64,000 nucleotides of DNA. Source: Metopolophium dirhodum. Lineage: Eukaryota; Arthropoda; Insecta; Hemiptera; Aphididae. The translations under genes and the position numbers were made by a program. The notes below the pieces were generated by a model that saw nothing but the letters and a program-made list of their open reading frames with translations, did not search any database and was not told the DNA's origin. The stretch covers positions 5,208,001 to 5,272,000 of the forward strand of contig NC_083566.1 in assembly GCF_019925205.1 (NCBI RefSeq), in the 5' to 3' direction. Position 1 is the stretch's first letter, and each line of letters begins with the position of its first letter. Of the stretch, positions 13,961 to 26,765 are shown in pieces.

Positions 13961-14820
13961 ATGCCTAACTCAATAATATTTATAATTATTTTTGGTTCTG
14001 TGTGTGAATTTTGTGCACAACCAATCAGATATTCAAATATTTTGACTGGAGTCCGCCATGATTCTGGTAATGTATCCATAAATATAATATTTGTTTTGAT
14101 CAATTTATATGGAAATAATAAATATCGATAATCATATTTTTATAAAATAATATACAAATTTACAGAAAATTAAGTTAGGGAAAAACGAAATACAATTAAA
14201 CTGTTATTAAATTTGTTAAATGTATACGCTGATTAAAGAATTTTATATTGTTGACGAATACAAAACTTTTTCTAAAAAAACTTTTTAGTTAAATTGTACT
14301 TGTCAATTGCATTTAAATGAAGTGTTTTGTTTTAAAAATAAAGTTTTTGCCACATTAAACACGATTGAAGTATAGCATATAATTCGTGTTTAATTGGTGC
14401 AAACTATGAGGACACTGAATAATTGAGAATAATAATAATAATAATCATATTGAAAAAAATGTATTACTAAAATGAAACTGTGATTATGTAATTGTAGCCA
14501 TAGACTCGTTTGTCAAAAACTACGACGACTTCGGCATCATAAACACCAAATGGGATTCTCCGGCTCAATTGGATGACAACGGAGTCGACACCAACATGAT
14601 CAGACCTGTGTCGGCGACGAGTAATGTGGGAATACCAGCCATAACTGTGATCGACAAGGATCACACCGGAAGTCCACAGATCTCAGACGGCTGCGGTATA
14701 CATAATGGGTTTGACGAAGCGGCCCACGAAGACGTGGCGAAAATAATCACCAAGAAGATTGTGCCGCTCGTAGAAAAAATGATAGGAATAATAATACAAA
14801 CAAAAGCCAAAGTCTTGTAA
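13961..14820 (+). CDS. Predicted small secreted protein, two exons (142 aa), unknown family
   Basis: Exon 1 is 13,961-14,066, starts MPNSIIFIIIFGSVCEFCAQ and ends with donor G|GTAATG. Exon 2 is 14,498-14,820, begins after acceptor ATTGTAG and ends TAA. The split codon G|CC keeps frame, giving 35 + 1 + 106 codons. Residues 1-19 form a strong signal peptide (hydrophobic core IIFIIIFGSV, likely cleavage after FCA). The mature part is acidic and polar, with about one cysteine (residue 101) and an amphipathic C-terminal run (KIITKKIVPLVEKMI). Exon 2 is much more GC-rich than its surroundings, which supports coding. The layout of a short signal-peptide exon plus one larger exon is common among insect secreted and salivary proteins, but that role is inference. 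An AATAAA lies 20 nt after the stop. The stop could be a late truncation, because another frame just downstream also looks protein-like. I do not recognise the family. Confidence 0.6.
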
Positions 14821-14839
14821 ATCTATGGTTCCGACGAAC

Positions 14840-14845
14840 AATAAA
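14840..14845 (+). terminator. Possible polyadenylation signal of the secreted-protein gene
   Basis: AATAAA begins 20 nt after the TAA ending at 14,820. If used, the mRNA would end before the large palindrome that starts at 14,905. Confidence 0.4.
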
Positions 14846-14904
14846 AAACCCTGTCCGATAGACTGCGGTATCGCCTTGACGCAGACGGTTTTCTCGATTA
14901 CAGT

Positions 14905-15809
14905 GGTTTCAGAAGATCGGTGATAAGTCAAAAGTGTGGCCGCAGGTTGACACCATCACAGTAAAATCTTGGACTCAACCGATGAAAACGTACTCAGACA
15001 ACCACGACGACATAAACGTGAAAACAAATTATCCGGTTCAGTCAGATTTTGATGAAGTCAAAGCGACTGTCGCCGTTAACGGATGGCTTCGGTGATGGGT
15101 GGCCATTTCCACCATCTATCCAACAAGACTGCTGTTGGTGGTGTCGTATTGACGGGGACACTGTGCAAGTCGTAGGGAACTTGAAAAAATGCAAATGGTA
15201 AAGAGAATTTCACCAGAATAGTTGTTTTTCTTTCACCGAAGCTGATAGGAAACCATCCGGATTGCGTGGGACCATCGCCCGAACCTAACCAATCTTTTCA
15301 ACCAGTGACGTGTCCAGGGCGCCGTTGACAAAATGCTTAAGTATTCAGCTATACACGTCACGTGAAACATTTTTCGGGCGATGGTTGCGTGGGATAGCTG
15401 AATACTTAAGCATTTTGTCAGCGACGCCCAGGACACGTCACTAGTTTAAAAGATTGGTTAGGTTCAAGCGATGGTCCCACGCAATCCGGATGGTTTCCTA
15501 ACAGCCACGGTGAAAGTAAAACAACTATTCCGGTGGAATTCTCTATACCATTTGCATTTTTACAAGTTCCCTACGACTCGCACAGTGTCGAAAATATGTC
15601 TATGTGACACCACCAACAGCAGTATTGTTGGGTAGATGGTGGAAATGGCCACTTTGTCAAAATCCAACTGAACCGGATAATTTGTTTTCACATTTATGGC
15701 GCGGCGTCGTGCTTGTCTGGGTACGTTTTGGTCAGTTGGATCCAAGGTTTTACTGTGATGGTGTCAACCTTCAGCCACACATTTAGCCAATAGCTGATCT
15801 TCTGAAACC
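14905..15809. repeat. Large imperfect palindrome (arms about 430 bp, loop about 41 bp)
   Basis: Left arm 14,905-15,352 is the reverse complement of right arm 15,394-15,809, with scattered mismatches. The left arm has about 42 extra bases near 15,060-15,100. Shared landmarks are GGTTTCAGAAGATC at the outer ends, GTTGACACCATCACAGTAAA, AAACAAATTATCCGGTTCAG and AAGTATTCAGCTAT at the inner ends. The arms are GC-richer than the flanks and have coding-like texture, but each is broken by stops in every frame I followed. The loop repeats part of the arm (GGGCGATGGT). It lies directly downstream of the secreted-protein gene. It may be an inverted duplication of that gene's 3' end or of a paralogue, or a fold-back element. 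No target-site duplication was found. Confidence 0.85.
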
Positions 15810-15897
15810 GTTATAATTAAGAAAACTGTTAGTTCGGGAAAAAATTTATATTGTTGGTTGTTTTTCTGTTGATTTTCGTTGTTTACAATATTATATA

Positions 15898-16085
15898 ATA
15901 TTCATTGCTATAGATAAAGAATTATTTATTTTTATGAACGTAAGGTCTTACTGTACTGTAAGGAATTTATTTATCATGCTGCATACTAGCTATAAACTCG
16001 TAAAAGTCGATAGTTTAACGAAAATACTTGTTAATAATAATACAAAAAACAATTTTTAAGAATTAAAATTAAAAATGTTTAATGT
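15898..16085 (+). repeat. Degenerate direct repeat downstream of the palindrome, copy 1
   Basis: ATTTATTTTTATGAACGTAAG, a GATAGTTTAACGAAAA stretch and ACAATTTTTAAGAA recur in order at about 17,688-17,912, about 1.8 kb away. Confidence 0.45.
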
Positions 16086-17687
16086 AAAAATAAACATTCT
16101 AACATATTCCGCATCGGAGTTATACTTAAATGAAAAATATGAAGTGGGGGGTTATCTTTAATACGAAGTGTAGATAAGTATATACAACATATCTGTGTTG
16201 TTCCGACTTGATAATATCAAATATTAAATGAAATATAGAACTTATAATATTTAAATTGAAAAAAAAAATCGAAAAAAACGCAAAAAATCTGCAAGTTCAT
16301 TCCCAGCTTTACAGATATCCGTTATGAAAAAAGGAGGCCGAAAAAAATTATTTTATTTTTATGTGTGCAAAAAATATTATTTCGAAAAAAACTTAAGCAT
16401 AATATTATAACATGCATGTACACACTGTACGTTATCAAGTTTATTTTATGTGAGTTATTCGCATAATTATTATCTATGTAGCCAATGCCACTTCCCCCGG
16501 TTTAGCGCATAAAAAAAAAGTACAATTTTATTTTTCGTTTTAATAGAGAAGATCATTAAATGTGTTCGCGTGAAAAAATACATCCCTTAAAAGTATACAC
16601 TTTATGTTTTATTATATTTTATGCGATATAATGATTGGGAAATGAACGTTATTTCAGTAGGATATACTTCAAACGAGAGAAGAACCCTCTTAAATGCCGC
16701 ACACGACTACTGCTACGATACACACGTGGACGTGGAAAAATAATAACAACGGTAATAAGAAAAAATAGTTTACTTGATTACAATAATATAAATTGTACCT
16801 CTGTCCACTTTTTTTCCGTCTCGACGATACGATTTAACAACGCACGTCTCCTGTACATTTTTCAATCAACACTATTGTCCACGTGAAATGTAATGAAACA
16901 TCTTATTAATAATACAGTAGGTAAGTAATTGAAGAGTACACGCAGGCAATATTATTATTCATTGATTGAAGGTACTTCGAACGGGTGTTACAATATAGGT
17001 AATATTGTTATGCTGAACGTTTGACTTTTATAAGGTTTCATTTATTACGACGGTCGTTGTTTTACCAATAATATTGTTTGTCTTTTGCCATTCTAAATGT
17101 TTTTAGTATTATACCTATCCATAGTGAATTTTTTTTTTGACATTTCAAGTATTTTATTTGCCTGAACAGGATTCGTTTTTTTATCAGTTTCTGTTATCTT
17201 TATCAAATTCGTTTTTGCGAATCACACGACGAAAACCTCAAACTATTCATTAAACTATATACCAACAAATTTTATTATAAATCATATTATTATAGTTAAC
17301 CAAACTGTTTTTAGATACGAATTTCAAATTACTTTGTTTTATTCTGCAAATTGTCTTGAATGATCTCTACAAAAAGTGATCGATTAAAATATTTAGGAAA
17401 TTATTTTAATTATTGAATACAATCAATCATATAATATTAAATTAATAGCCTAGTAGGGTATATATTGCTTATTGATGACATTTAAAAATATATGGTGAAC
17501 CTAACTACATTGAACGTATAAAATCATAAACTAGTATTATCGCATTTATAATAATTATTAAAATTGTGCACGTCATATTTACTGTTAATTAAAATGTAGT
17601 ATTTGAGACAGTTTTGAAATTATTAGTTTTACTTACACTTGTATATTTAATTCACATTGCGCCGAGCAACATTTTATTTATAATACG

Positions 17688-17912
17688 TATAATTCATTTC
17701 ATTCGGCTGAAGATCATTTATTTTAATGAACGTAAGATCCTATTTTTCAAACATAAAAGCTAAACAGTATAACGCAATTTAAATAATTTTATTTCATATT
17801 TTTTACGTCATGTTTGGTTTCATAAATTACATTTTAATACATTTCTAAAAGTGGATAGTATAACGAAAACTCGTTAATTAAGAACAATTTTAAAGAAATA
17901 TTTTTAAATGTT
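17688..17912 (+). repeat. Degenerate direct repeat, copy 2
   Basis: Carries CATTTATTTTAATGAACGTAAG-like, GATAGTATAACGAAAA and ACAATTTTAAAGAA segments matching 15,898-16,085. No gene remnant or palindrome was recognised before this copy. Confidence 0.45.
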
Positions 17913-20900
17913 GATTATTTTAATTTGTGTTTATAAATAGTCTTCATGAAAATTTATTTTTTCATAAAAACATAAATATTTAAATACGCCACCAAATAAT
18001 ATTCAGACTTCATAGTATATAGATAACTTGGTTATAAAAAGTTTATTTTATATCCATTAACGAGAAAGTTGGACCGGAAATTGTTGTTTTTAAACGACTT
18101 ACCAGATAAATTACTCCCCAAGTAGTGCCAATATGAAGTTATGCGAAAGCGTTTGCATTTCTAATTGGTTTCTGTTTTGCTTGAATCAAAAATACGAGAC
18201 CGAGAACTCGTTAAAAACTTTGTAGCCGCATTTGTTTCTTCGCGCCCTTATGTGCGTTTTCAAAATTAATATCATCCCTTTCGCTTTATTTTTTTCACTC
18301 CATCCACAAAGTGCTTGAGTATTCCCGTTACGTTTCCGGACACGTTGGTTATATGCCTTACCTATTTTTTATTGCCAAGGAAAAATAAATAAAAAAAGCT
18401 AATGGTATGGACAGTGAAAAGATAAGATAACAAGTTATGGGCCTTTATTTCACTAGCGAACGTGGTTCTCGGAAGCTGAAATAAAAATAACACCCCAGAA
18501 TTATGTGTTACTAGAAATAAATTCCAACCTCGACTTAATAGTACGACGTTGTGCGTGCCTTTTTGAGAATTCTGATTTTCCAAGGAATAGTGCAAATTGT
18601 TTATCGATAAGGTTCTAGAGTTTAAAATGAACGGAATAAACAAGTTCGAATTCTGTTTAAAAGAATAATATTATGAACATAATGGATACAGACACAATAC
18701 AAAGGCCATAATAGTTAATCTACTTAAAAAAACAAACACTAATAAAAAAAAAAAAAAAACGCTACATCTCTCAAGTTCAACTTTGTGACACAGTTGCAAT
18801 ATATTATAATAATATTATGATATTAGAAACTCGTCGTTTATTTATTTATTTGTTTTTGAGTTTCAGTGAATAATGACTAAAATATCGTCATAAAAATGTT
18901 AGAAATTATTGTTATGATAATTAGGTAGGCTTTATTATAGTTCATTGTTTGAGCAGCAAATTAATATTACTTCATACAAATAATTAAAATATAAAATACA
19001 ATTACTAGTTATAATTAATAACTTTAAGAGCTGATCATAAAATGTTACATCACAATTCTCATACCACACACAACACACTGACTTATTTTTGGGTGTACCT
19101 GTGTAATTTAACTACTATACAAATCTATTAGAAACATCAACTCAATGCTATATTTTTTTACTCAATCAATTCATGATATTAGCTGTTGGAGAAAGCAAAT
19201 ATCAACGGACGTCTAGAATGAAAAATATAATATGTAATTACTTTATATTTATGATATTTTATTTTACGACTAAAATAATAGTTTAAGTCATCAATATTTA
19301 CATATCCTATCAAATAAATTGGTTTACGGGCATTAAAATCAATGTAAATAAGAATAACATATAAATTACAAACCAGCTTATTCTATTTTAAATGGTACCT
19401 ATCTAGTTAGTAAACTAAAATCACACATGTATAGGAATTATTATGACGTATACAACAAATCTACTGAATATTTTAATTATATTTTTCGAAAAATTCATTA
19501 CTAATAAATTCTTAAAATTGCAATTAGTAAATATTTTTATTGATATATTGTGTACGTTGTTGAATGAGCGGAAATTCCATTCATTACCTATTGTAAAATA
19601 CGAAAATTAAAAAAAAAAAAAAGCATACGCAAATCCGAAAAAATTATTTTAAAAATCAATTAATATTAATTATGCGTACGTGTGTGAACGTCATTAATAG
19701 GCATTTAATAAATGCAATAGGTCCCATTTAACAATATCATTAAACATCTTTTTTATTTTAATTGAATGTTAAATAATAATAACTAGGTGTTATTTGGTAC
19801 AATAATTTATTCTTAAATTTAAAATGTCAAACAGTAATAATAATAACAGATAATAATTTGATAAATAATCTCAAATTAATTTTCAAATCCTAAACAATAC
19901 ATTTTTGATCATTTTTTGATTTTGATATTTATTATTTGATACTTATTATTTTATATAATATTATAGTATATTATATTGATTGGATTTGTTTTATTTATAT
20001 TTAGATCATTATATTTTGAATGCATATTATTGTATTTTTTACGAGAACTACTTTTATTTATGAAGACTGTTCTGTGTTTATCTTTCGTCCATTGTTATAG
20101 GTACAACGTCAGACATCACGTATTTAATCTTTAAGTATCTCTTATCAGCAAAATTGAATAAACTACTCAGTTTATTCAGTGCTTGAAAATTTGATTCATC
20201 GTATTTTTACATTCCCGATAAGTCATTACCAACAATAACCATATTACGATTTAATAGAAATGCATTCATTTTCTGTAAATTCAAATAAAGTTACGTAACG
20301 CAAGCTACCCATGAAATAAAACATTAATTTCTGGATCTGCATAAAATAATTTAACGTCAACTATTAGAAGTCTGTAGTATGGATTATATTTCATAATATG
20401 GACTAAGGAGATTAATAATTATATCAATAACTACAAACTAACCTTAAATAAAATACGTTTGTTTCGGGATGTTTGTAACACACTATCCCGCCGCTATTAA
20501 TATTAATTCATTACGCTAGTGATAAAATAAATAATAATGTCATTCTCATTCAGTGCATTAGCAGCTATCGATTCATTGACCAAATTTTGAGAATATGTGA
20601 CAAATGAGTTTTATTATATTACGGGATTAGTTTAAACGTTTGTTCATCCGATGATTTTGGTTCATGTTCGATATTAAATACCATACATTTATAAAACCGA
20701 CGACCGTTATAATATATAACAATATCTTTGAGATTTTCCAATCTTCATAATTTTCACATACACTGTAAGTATGTAGATAGGATAGGTATACCTATATATA
20801 TACGTCGTAAAAATATAAAAAAAATATATTTTTTATACAACCGAAAAAGTGTTAAGTCGAATTTGACGTATTCTTGTATAATCTTAGCATATTATTTTGA

Positions 20901-21231
20901 CGTTAAACTAAATATTGGCGGTTCTTAAACGAAATACTATCAACAAGAAAAAAAAACGAATCAATAACTACAAAAATAAAATATGAGCTGTAGGTACGCA
21001 TATTCACTTGAAAATAACTTCCAATTTAATATTAAATATGATTTTTTTTCGACATGAACGGTAAACGCTCGAAACGTTCGTGCTGCATTTAAAGAGGGTT
21101 TATAGTCGTTATGAATAATGTCACACGTTGACAGGTCTAAAGACAAATGGAAAATTACTTATGTACAATTCAACTGAATTTCCTCACGCAATCGTCTCCA
21201 ACCCATTTACAATTATTTACGAACGAAGATG

Positions 21232-21263
<32 letters not shown>

Positions 21264-21369
21264 TTTATTATTATGCAATATACCTATATTATCCTCGAGT
21301 GCAACGAATGCATGCATTATTAATATTATTATTTATTATAATATAAACTGCAGTATAACATGATAGTTT

Positions 21370-22560
21370 TATGTGTGTGTGTGTATGAGTGTGTACGTGT
21401 GTATACCCACGGATACGTGTAAGGTACCTTGCAATGCAACGAACGACAGATGCAGTGCACTGGACTCAGCCGAAACTGCTGTTTGTCATTTCACCGGACT
21501 TGAGCTGGCCGCGGCGGCTGGTATATCACCTTTGCTGCAACACGACTATTATAATATTGTAACCGTATCGTATATCGCCGTCTTCGGTTAAACACACTCG
21601 CGCCGTACAACCAACACACCCGCGTACGATATCAATTAACGAATTGGTATTTATTTTTTTCATACACGAATTATTTCAGTTTGGTGTTCTATCGCGTCGA
21701 CGGCGGCGAAATCACTCGGTACCGTACGTCGTAAGGACACGCGCTCACACACGAACACGTCGAACGGAAAACGCGAAAAACGCGGCAAACGACGACGAGT
21801 AAAAAAAAAAAAAAAAAACCGCAAAACGGCGCGAGGAAAACAAAACGGATTTCGATGACGGCGCGGGGCGATACGAAGCGGTGCGATCGACCGTTACTAC
21901 GTCCTATCGCAATAAATATTGCCCCCGTCGCCTGTATAATATTATAATATTATATTATAATATGCGCCGGGTGGCGAGCGGACGAAAGCGGTGGTGCACT
22001 TGCCGCCAAACACGCGTACAATGCCCGACCTGACCGACGCACGGGTAACACGGTATTGCGCCGGTAAACGCCACAGCGACAGCGGTCGTGCGCCCGGCGC
22101 GGCCGATCCAGACAGCGCCACCGTACGCGCACGTCAATTTCGGCCGTTATTTATTCCACCTTTTTTCCTCGTCCACGCCACCTCCCGCCCGCCGCCCGAC
22201 GATTCGAGTCCGCGGAAATCGGTCAAAAACAAGTGAAACACCGGCACCCCCCCCCCCCTCCCCCTTCTCGCCCAACACTTTACACGGATCAAAACGTTAT
22301 CGTCGACACGGGGCGAAGACACAATAATATCTAGTCCGGCCCTTGGGAGAGTGAGAAAGAGAGAGAGCGGGGGTGTGCGAAATATCACGGGTCCGGAGAA
22401 ACTTTGTGAGCTGTCTTGGACCCGGGCGATGGTGGACGGGGAGAGTTGTTGATTTGAGTGGGAATTAATGCGATTTAATTTAAAATTTTTTTTTTATCTG
22501 CGTTCCACGATTGCGAGCTAGCGTTATGCTTAGCACTCTACGTGAACTCCACTAGCGCAC
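21370..22560. other. CpG-rich block, possible promoter or first exon
   Basis: The most GC- and CpG-rich part of the window, with GCG/CGC-dense DNA at 21,690-22,330 and a C11 run near 22,246. Several short frames overlap on both strands, as expected from high GC. I could not settle a transcription direction. Confidence 0.45.
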
Positions 22561-22738
22561 GTGTCTTCCGAACTTCGTGACCGCGAATAAAAAACATAAT
22601 AACCGCCTGTGCGGTAACCATCATTGGTATAATAATATTATTATATCGTGGGCGGCCGGCGAACATTTCGTATCAAATTTTTACATCTTCGCGGTAATTC
22701 TATTAAATTGCACCGTATTATAATATTATAAATACTCG

Positions 22739-22775
22739 CTTTCTCTCTCTCTCTCTCTTTCTCTGTCTTTCTATC
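22739..22775 (+). repeat. CT-rich simple sequence
   Basis: CTCTCTCT run grading into CTTTCTCTGTC, followed by a short palindromic CTGCAGCTGCAG at about 22,796. Confidence 0.9.
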
Positions 22776-23997
22776 TATATATCTTGCTCTCTCTGCTGCA
22801 GCTGCAGCATTGATAATCGTCCGCTGAGTACTAGGAAAAGGGCTGCTCCACCACCCAACTACCCACTCACCCAACAACATCGCATACACCCGCCGCGCCG
22901 TGGGCTGTGAGTTTCTTGTGCAGAATTAAAAAGGAGTAAACTACGTCATATACGCAAGCGTGCGGGTGTGTGTGTATGTGTGTGTTTGTTATTAAATTTT
23001 TGATGGCGCATTCCAAGTGGATGTATACATTTTTGCGTTCCGATACAACGCTAAGATGAAAAAAAAATGCAAACAAGCATAGGTTTTTGTATAATACACA
23101 TAATACAATCGTGTATTATGGTAAATGTGTACAGCGTGCGATCTCCGAATTTCGGTTTTCCACAGTTTTCGGTCGGTAAACAACGTGTTATTGTTAAGAA
23201 TCATAATGATAATCAAATAACCACACGCACACGCATGCATTGTATATATCTATTAATACACGGCGTATATCGTATTTGAAACCCTCTACATCGCGAATAA
23301 TTGTGTACGGTTTTAATTAATATGATCGTATTCAGAAGCTCGCCAATATATATGATATAGGTACTACACAATGCACGCCGCATGCATATGTATTATATTG
23401 CGTATTATAATATGTCTATATATATGTATACACTGTACCGTGGTAGTAGTACTAGGAAGGTCGTGGTTATCACCACCACCAATCCCATAATGTATTTCAA
23501 TTATTCGATTCTGGAGATTTTTAATCTAACAGTATTCATATTTTCATCAGAAACAGAATTAATTACCGAGAAAATTATTATGGTCGTGCAGTTTGTTTAT
23601 CCACATCGTGATATAACTGATACGTATAGGTAATTTGGAATTGATTACCTATAATTATAGTGTTACAATATTAATATTTGCCGTGTACAATTATTATAAT
23701 GTACCGTCAGACCACAGGTCCGTGGAGATGTAACAATAATAAGCAGAATGTTATATCGTGACATGGTTACTAGGAATTAATATAAATTATGGTTGCTTAG
23801 GACGAGTTTAAACTTGTTAAACTTTAGTAAAATTGGTCTGTTGTAACACTGAATACGATTAATTAATTAATGTACTCAAAACATATTTATCAGAATTTTA
23901 AAATAGACGTCTTCTATACAGGAAAAATGACAACTTGTTGAAGTATGATTACGAAAGTCCTCCATTGTCCACTGATAATATACCAATCAGAATTCTG

Positions 23998-24775
23998 TTG
24001 TTATACGTTATAATTATAACGACTCGTGATTCATGACATCCCGTATGCAAAACTATAAGTAAAATCCAAAAAAACAAATTATGTTTATATTTTTCAAACA
24101 AGAAAACATATATCTTATCAAGCTAATAGTACCGGGAAATTACATAGTTATTTCTCAAAAAATAGTCCCACATATCATTGCGCTATTGCATCCTGTTATT
24201 TCTATTTCAGACGTTCGTATGTATCATATCGATACGATTGATAAAGAGATATATTATGTCAAAGGTCCTACGGTTAATATTATAGCATAATATTGATAAT
24301 ATGGGGGAAATGGATTTGTGGAGTCACAGTTAGTAGTTGAGCCCCTTCGCGTTATATATATATATTATATTATATTTTTAGTCAACATCCTGGTGTTATA
24401 CATTATAATCATACGAATCGTGACAACCAATATTCAAAACTATAAGTAAAATCCAAAATATGATGTTTAGTTGTACGTAAGAATTATCTATCAAGCCAAT
24501 AACACTGGGAAATCGCACAATTATTTCCAATATGCAGTGCCACATGCTATTACCTATGTAATTGTATCCTGTTTGTGCCAGCTCAAACGTATGAACTTTG
24601 TAGCCTATATGGCCGTTTCATATCAGTACGATTGAGAAGGATATAAAAGGCCCGACTGTGGTTAATAATAGATCATAGTAATATTATGCCGGGGAGACGG
24701 ATTTGTGGAGTCATTGTAGTTAAGCACCTTTGCGATATTTGTATTATAATATATTATAGTTAGTTATCTGGACCG
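23998..24775 (+). repeat. Two-unit tandem repeat, about 390 bp each
   Basis: Units 23,998-24,391 and 24,392-24,775 share CAAAACTATAAGTAAAATCC, a GGGAAAT...ATTATTTC segment, TGCATCCTGTT-like sequence and GGATTTGTGGAGTCA in order. Divergence is substantial, so the duplication is old. Confidence 0.7.
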
Positions 24776-24809
24776 GAAATGATATCCAATCGCAGATTAT
24801 CATATTATA

Positions 24810-24925
24810 TAGTTTACACGTTCGAGTGATTGTATATAATTAAGTTTAATGCGACCGAAAAGCACGTGACGTTTGATTTTGTTTCGCTGCTTTACCGTTC
24901 GCCTCCGTCTTTGATTTACAATAAT
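24810..24925 (+). repeat. Direct repeat, copy 1
   Basis: GTTTACACGTT...GAGTGATTG, AAGTTTAATG, CGACCGAAAA and TTTGATTTTGTTTC recur in the same order at 26,650-26,765. Copy 2 lies immediately right of the hAT-like element. Confidence 0.6.
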
Positions 24926-25603
24926 AATAATAATAGCCATCGCTGTATGTCGATACAATGGCATAGTGGCACACAACATTAGCACCTACTAAAATATATA
25001 ATATTATTCTTCTGGCCTACTGTAGTCGAATACGTCACAACGATATTATAAATTTATAACAAATCAAAGTAGCCGATCCGTGGTTTGGTGATGCCACGTT
25101 AATTGCAAATCAATCAACAAGTCCCGCTACAATATATAATTATTTGACAACCCAGCGAGCTCACGAATACTTAGCAAAATAACAATACAAATAATACAAA
25201 TAATACAAATAATAATAATACAATTAGTGTTCAGAAAACGACGACGGGGGTGGTGGTGGGAGCTCGTTTCTCGAGACTTCAATACCCTCGGGCTCCGACG
25301 TGCGATTGACGGCAACAATAAAACGTACATTCGCCCACAGACACAACACGACATTTCAGTTGTTATACGCAGGATTCTATAATTATTATATACGTCTAAC
25401 GTTTATCACACTTCGCGGTCGAAGACTGTGTGCACACTGCTCGATGCGATCATAATAATATTATTGGAAATTGATTGATTTTTCAGGAAATTGCAACGAT
25501 TTTTGTTTTTCACTACGGTACGATATCGGTAGACTGAGATGAAAAGACAAAATCATAAACCACACCTCTGTCCGTGGGAGGGAAAATTCGGTCAGCATAA
25601 TAT

Positions 25604-25912
25604 GCAGCATAGGATTTAGAGTTTTGGGGGCCCAGGGTAAAACATATTGTGTATCCCTAGATCTAATAAATTATTCTTCCTTATCTACTCAAATCTGTCT
25701 CGTGTGCCTTACCGTAAAACATTTAAAAATCACATCTTCACATTGGTTATTTACAAATAAATAAAATAATTTTATTTCTAATACGTGGCAATCCTGGTAA
25801 TATATTAAAATATATTTGGAAAAACTATCTGTAAAAAAAAAATCGAAAATGGTAAATTCGCGTGTACTTCAAAAATACCCTTAATGCCTTCGGTAAAGTC
25901 CCGGCCCTGATG
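25604..25912. mobile_element. Possible degraded hAT-like element
   Basis: The left edge reads CAGCATAGGATTTAGAG and GGGGGCCCAGGG. The right edge in complement reads CAGGGCCGGGACTTTACCG. Both resemble the CAGGGCCGG-type termini of hAT elements. No convincing target duplication. Confidence 0.3.
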
Positions 25913-26132
25913 TCTGATGGCAGAGAGTGAATTTCGGTTGCTAATTGAGTACTCTGGTGCAGGGATGGATTGCTGCGACGTGGTTACTCATAAAATATTG
26001 AACGATTATTATGCGCACAACACTGTGATAATATTATGATCGAACCGACGACTGAAAAGATTCATAGTATTATAGTTGTTATTATTATTATTATTATTCA
26101 CATATTATAGTATTCATATTATATATACAAGA

Positions 26133-26648
26133 TTAGTGGTGGCCTCAAACTTTTTGATTTTCTGAAGCACATTGTATATTTTAAATATTTTTACCACCAA
26201 CCAAAGTAAGTTTTAAAGGGCTAATTATGAATTTGGTTACATACATAAATTATAATATTTGTGTAGATGACTTGAAACCTTACGATAATACACCCATCCG
26301 GCCACCCACGCATCCCTTACAGACACGAAACAGTTACTTCAAATATTCCTTCAAACCGCTGCCACTGCGCAGTATCATTATTATCATAGTTTACATGCAC
26401 CAGAAGTTTCCAAAATCATACGACCATGGCACCATTGGAAAAAGGTTCGTATTTCGTAGAACCCTAATGTCTGTAAAACCAATATTTTATAGCAATATCA
26501 TGCTAGTTACTATCGTTTAGATGAACTTTTTTTTCCAAGTATAATATCAAAATATAATTTTCCCAATATTCACATACATCTGGCGAAACCCTTGAGATTG
26601 TCTCACGGAACCTTTAGATTCCACGGAACACACTTTGGGAATCACTGG
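26133..26648. mobile_element. Probable hAT-derived element
   Basis: The right end, read inward, is CAGTGATTCCCAAAGTGTGT followed by repeated GGAAC/CCGTG motifs. The left end TAGTGGTGGCCTCAAACTTT is a degraded match. The 97-codon open frame inside (26,227-26,520) shows no recognisable domain. The edge is also marked because GTTTACACGTTTGAGTGATT right of it repeats sequence at 24,810. Confidence 0.4.
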
Positions 26649-26649
26649 T

Positions 26650-26765
26650 TTACACGTTTGAGTGATTGTTTTTATTAAGTTTAATGTGACCGAAAAACTA
26701 GTGATGTTTGATTTTGTTTCACTGCTTTGCTGTTTGTCTCTGCAGGTCTGCCTTTGATTTACAAT
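26650..26765 (+). repeat. Direct repeat, copy 2
   Basis: Counterpart of 24,810-24,925, roughly 85 percent alike by eye, about 1.84 kb away. Confidence 0.6.

Larger units (their letters stand above)
15810..21220. other. AT-rich noncoding DNA
   Basis: Holds the degenerate direct repeat pair noted separately. The 93-codon minus-strand frame at 18,362-18,643 has no recognised domain. Confidence 0.6.

Noticed and set aside
21950..22388. Six overlapping open frames on both strands
   Set aside because: All lie in CpG-dense DNA, where stop codons are rare; none has a recognisable domain or splice partner.
26227..26520. 97-codon frame
   Set aside because: Lies inside a hAT-like element and matches no transposase motif.
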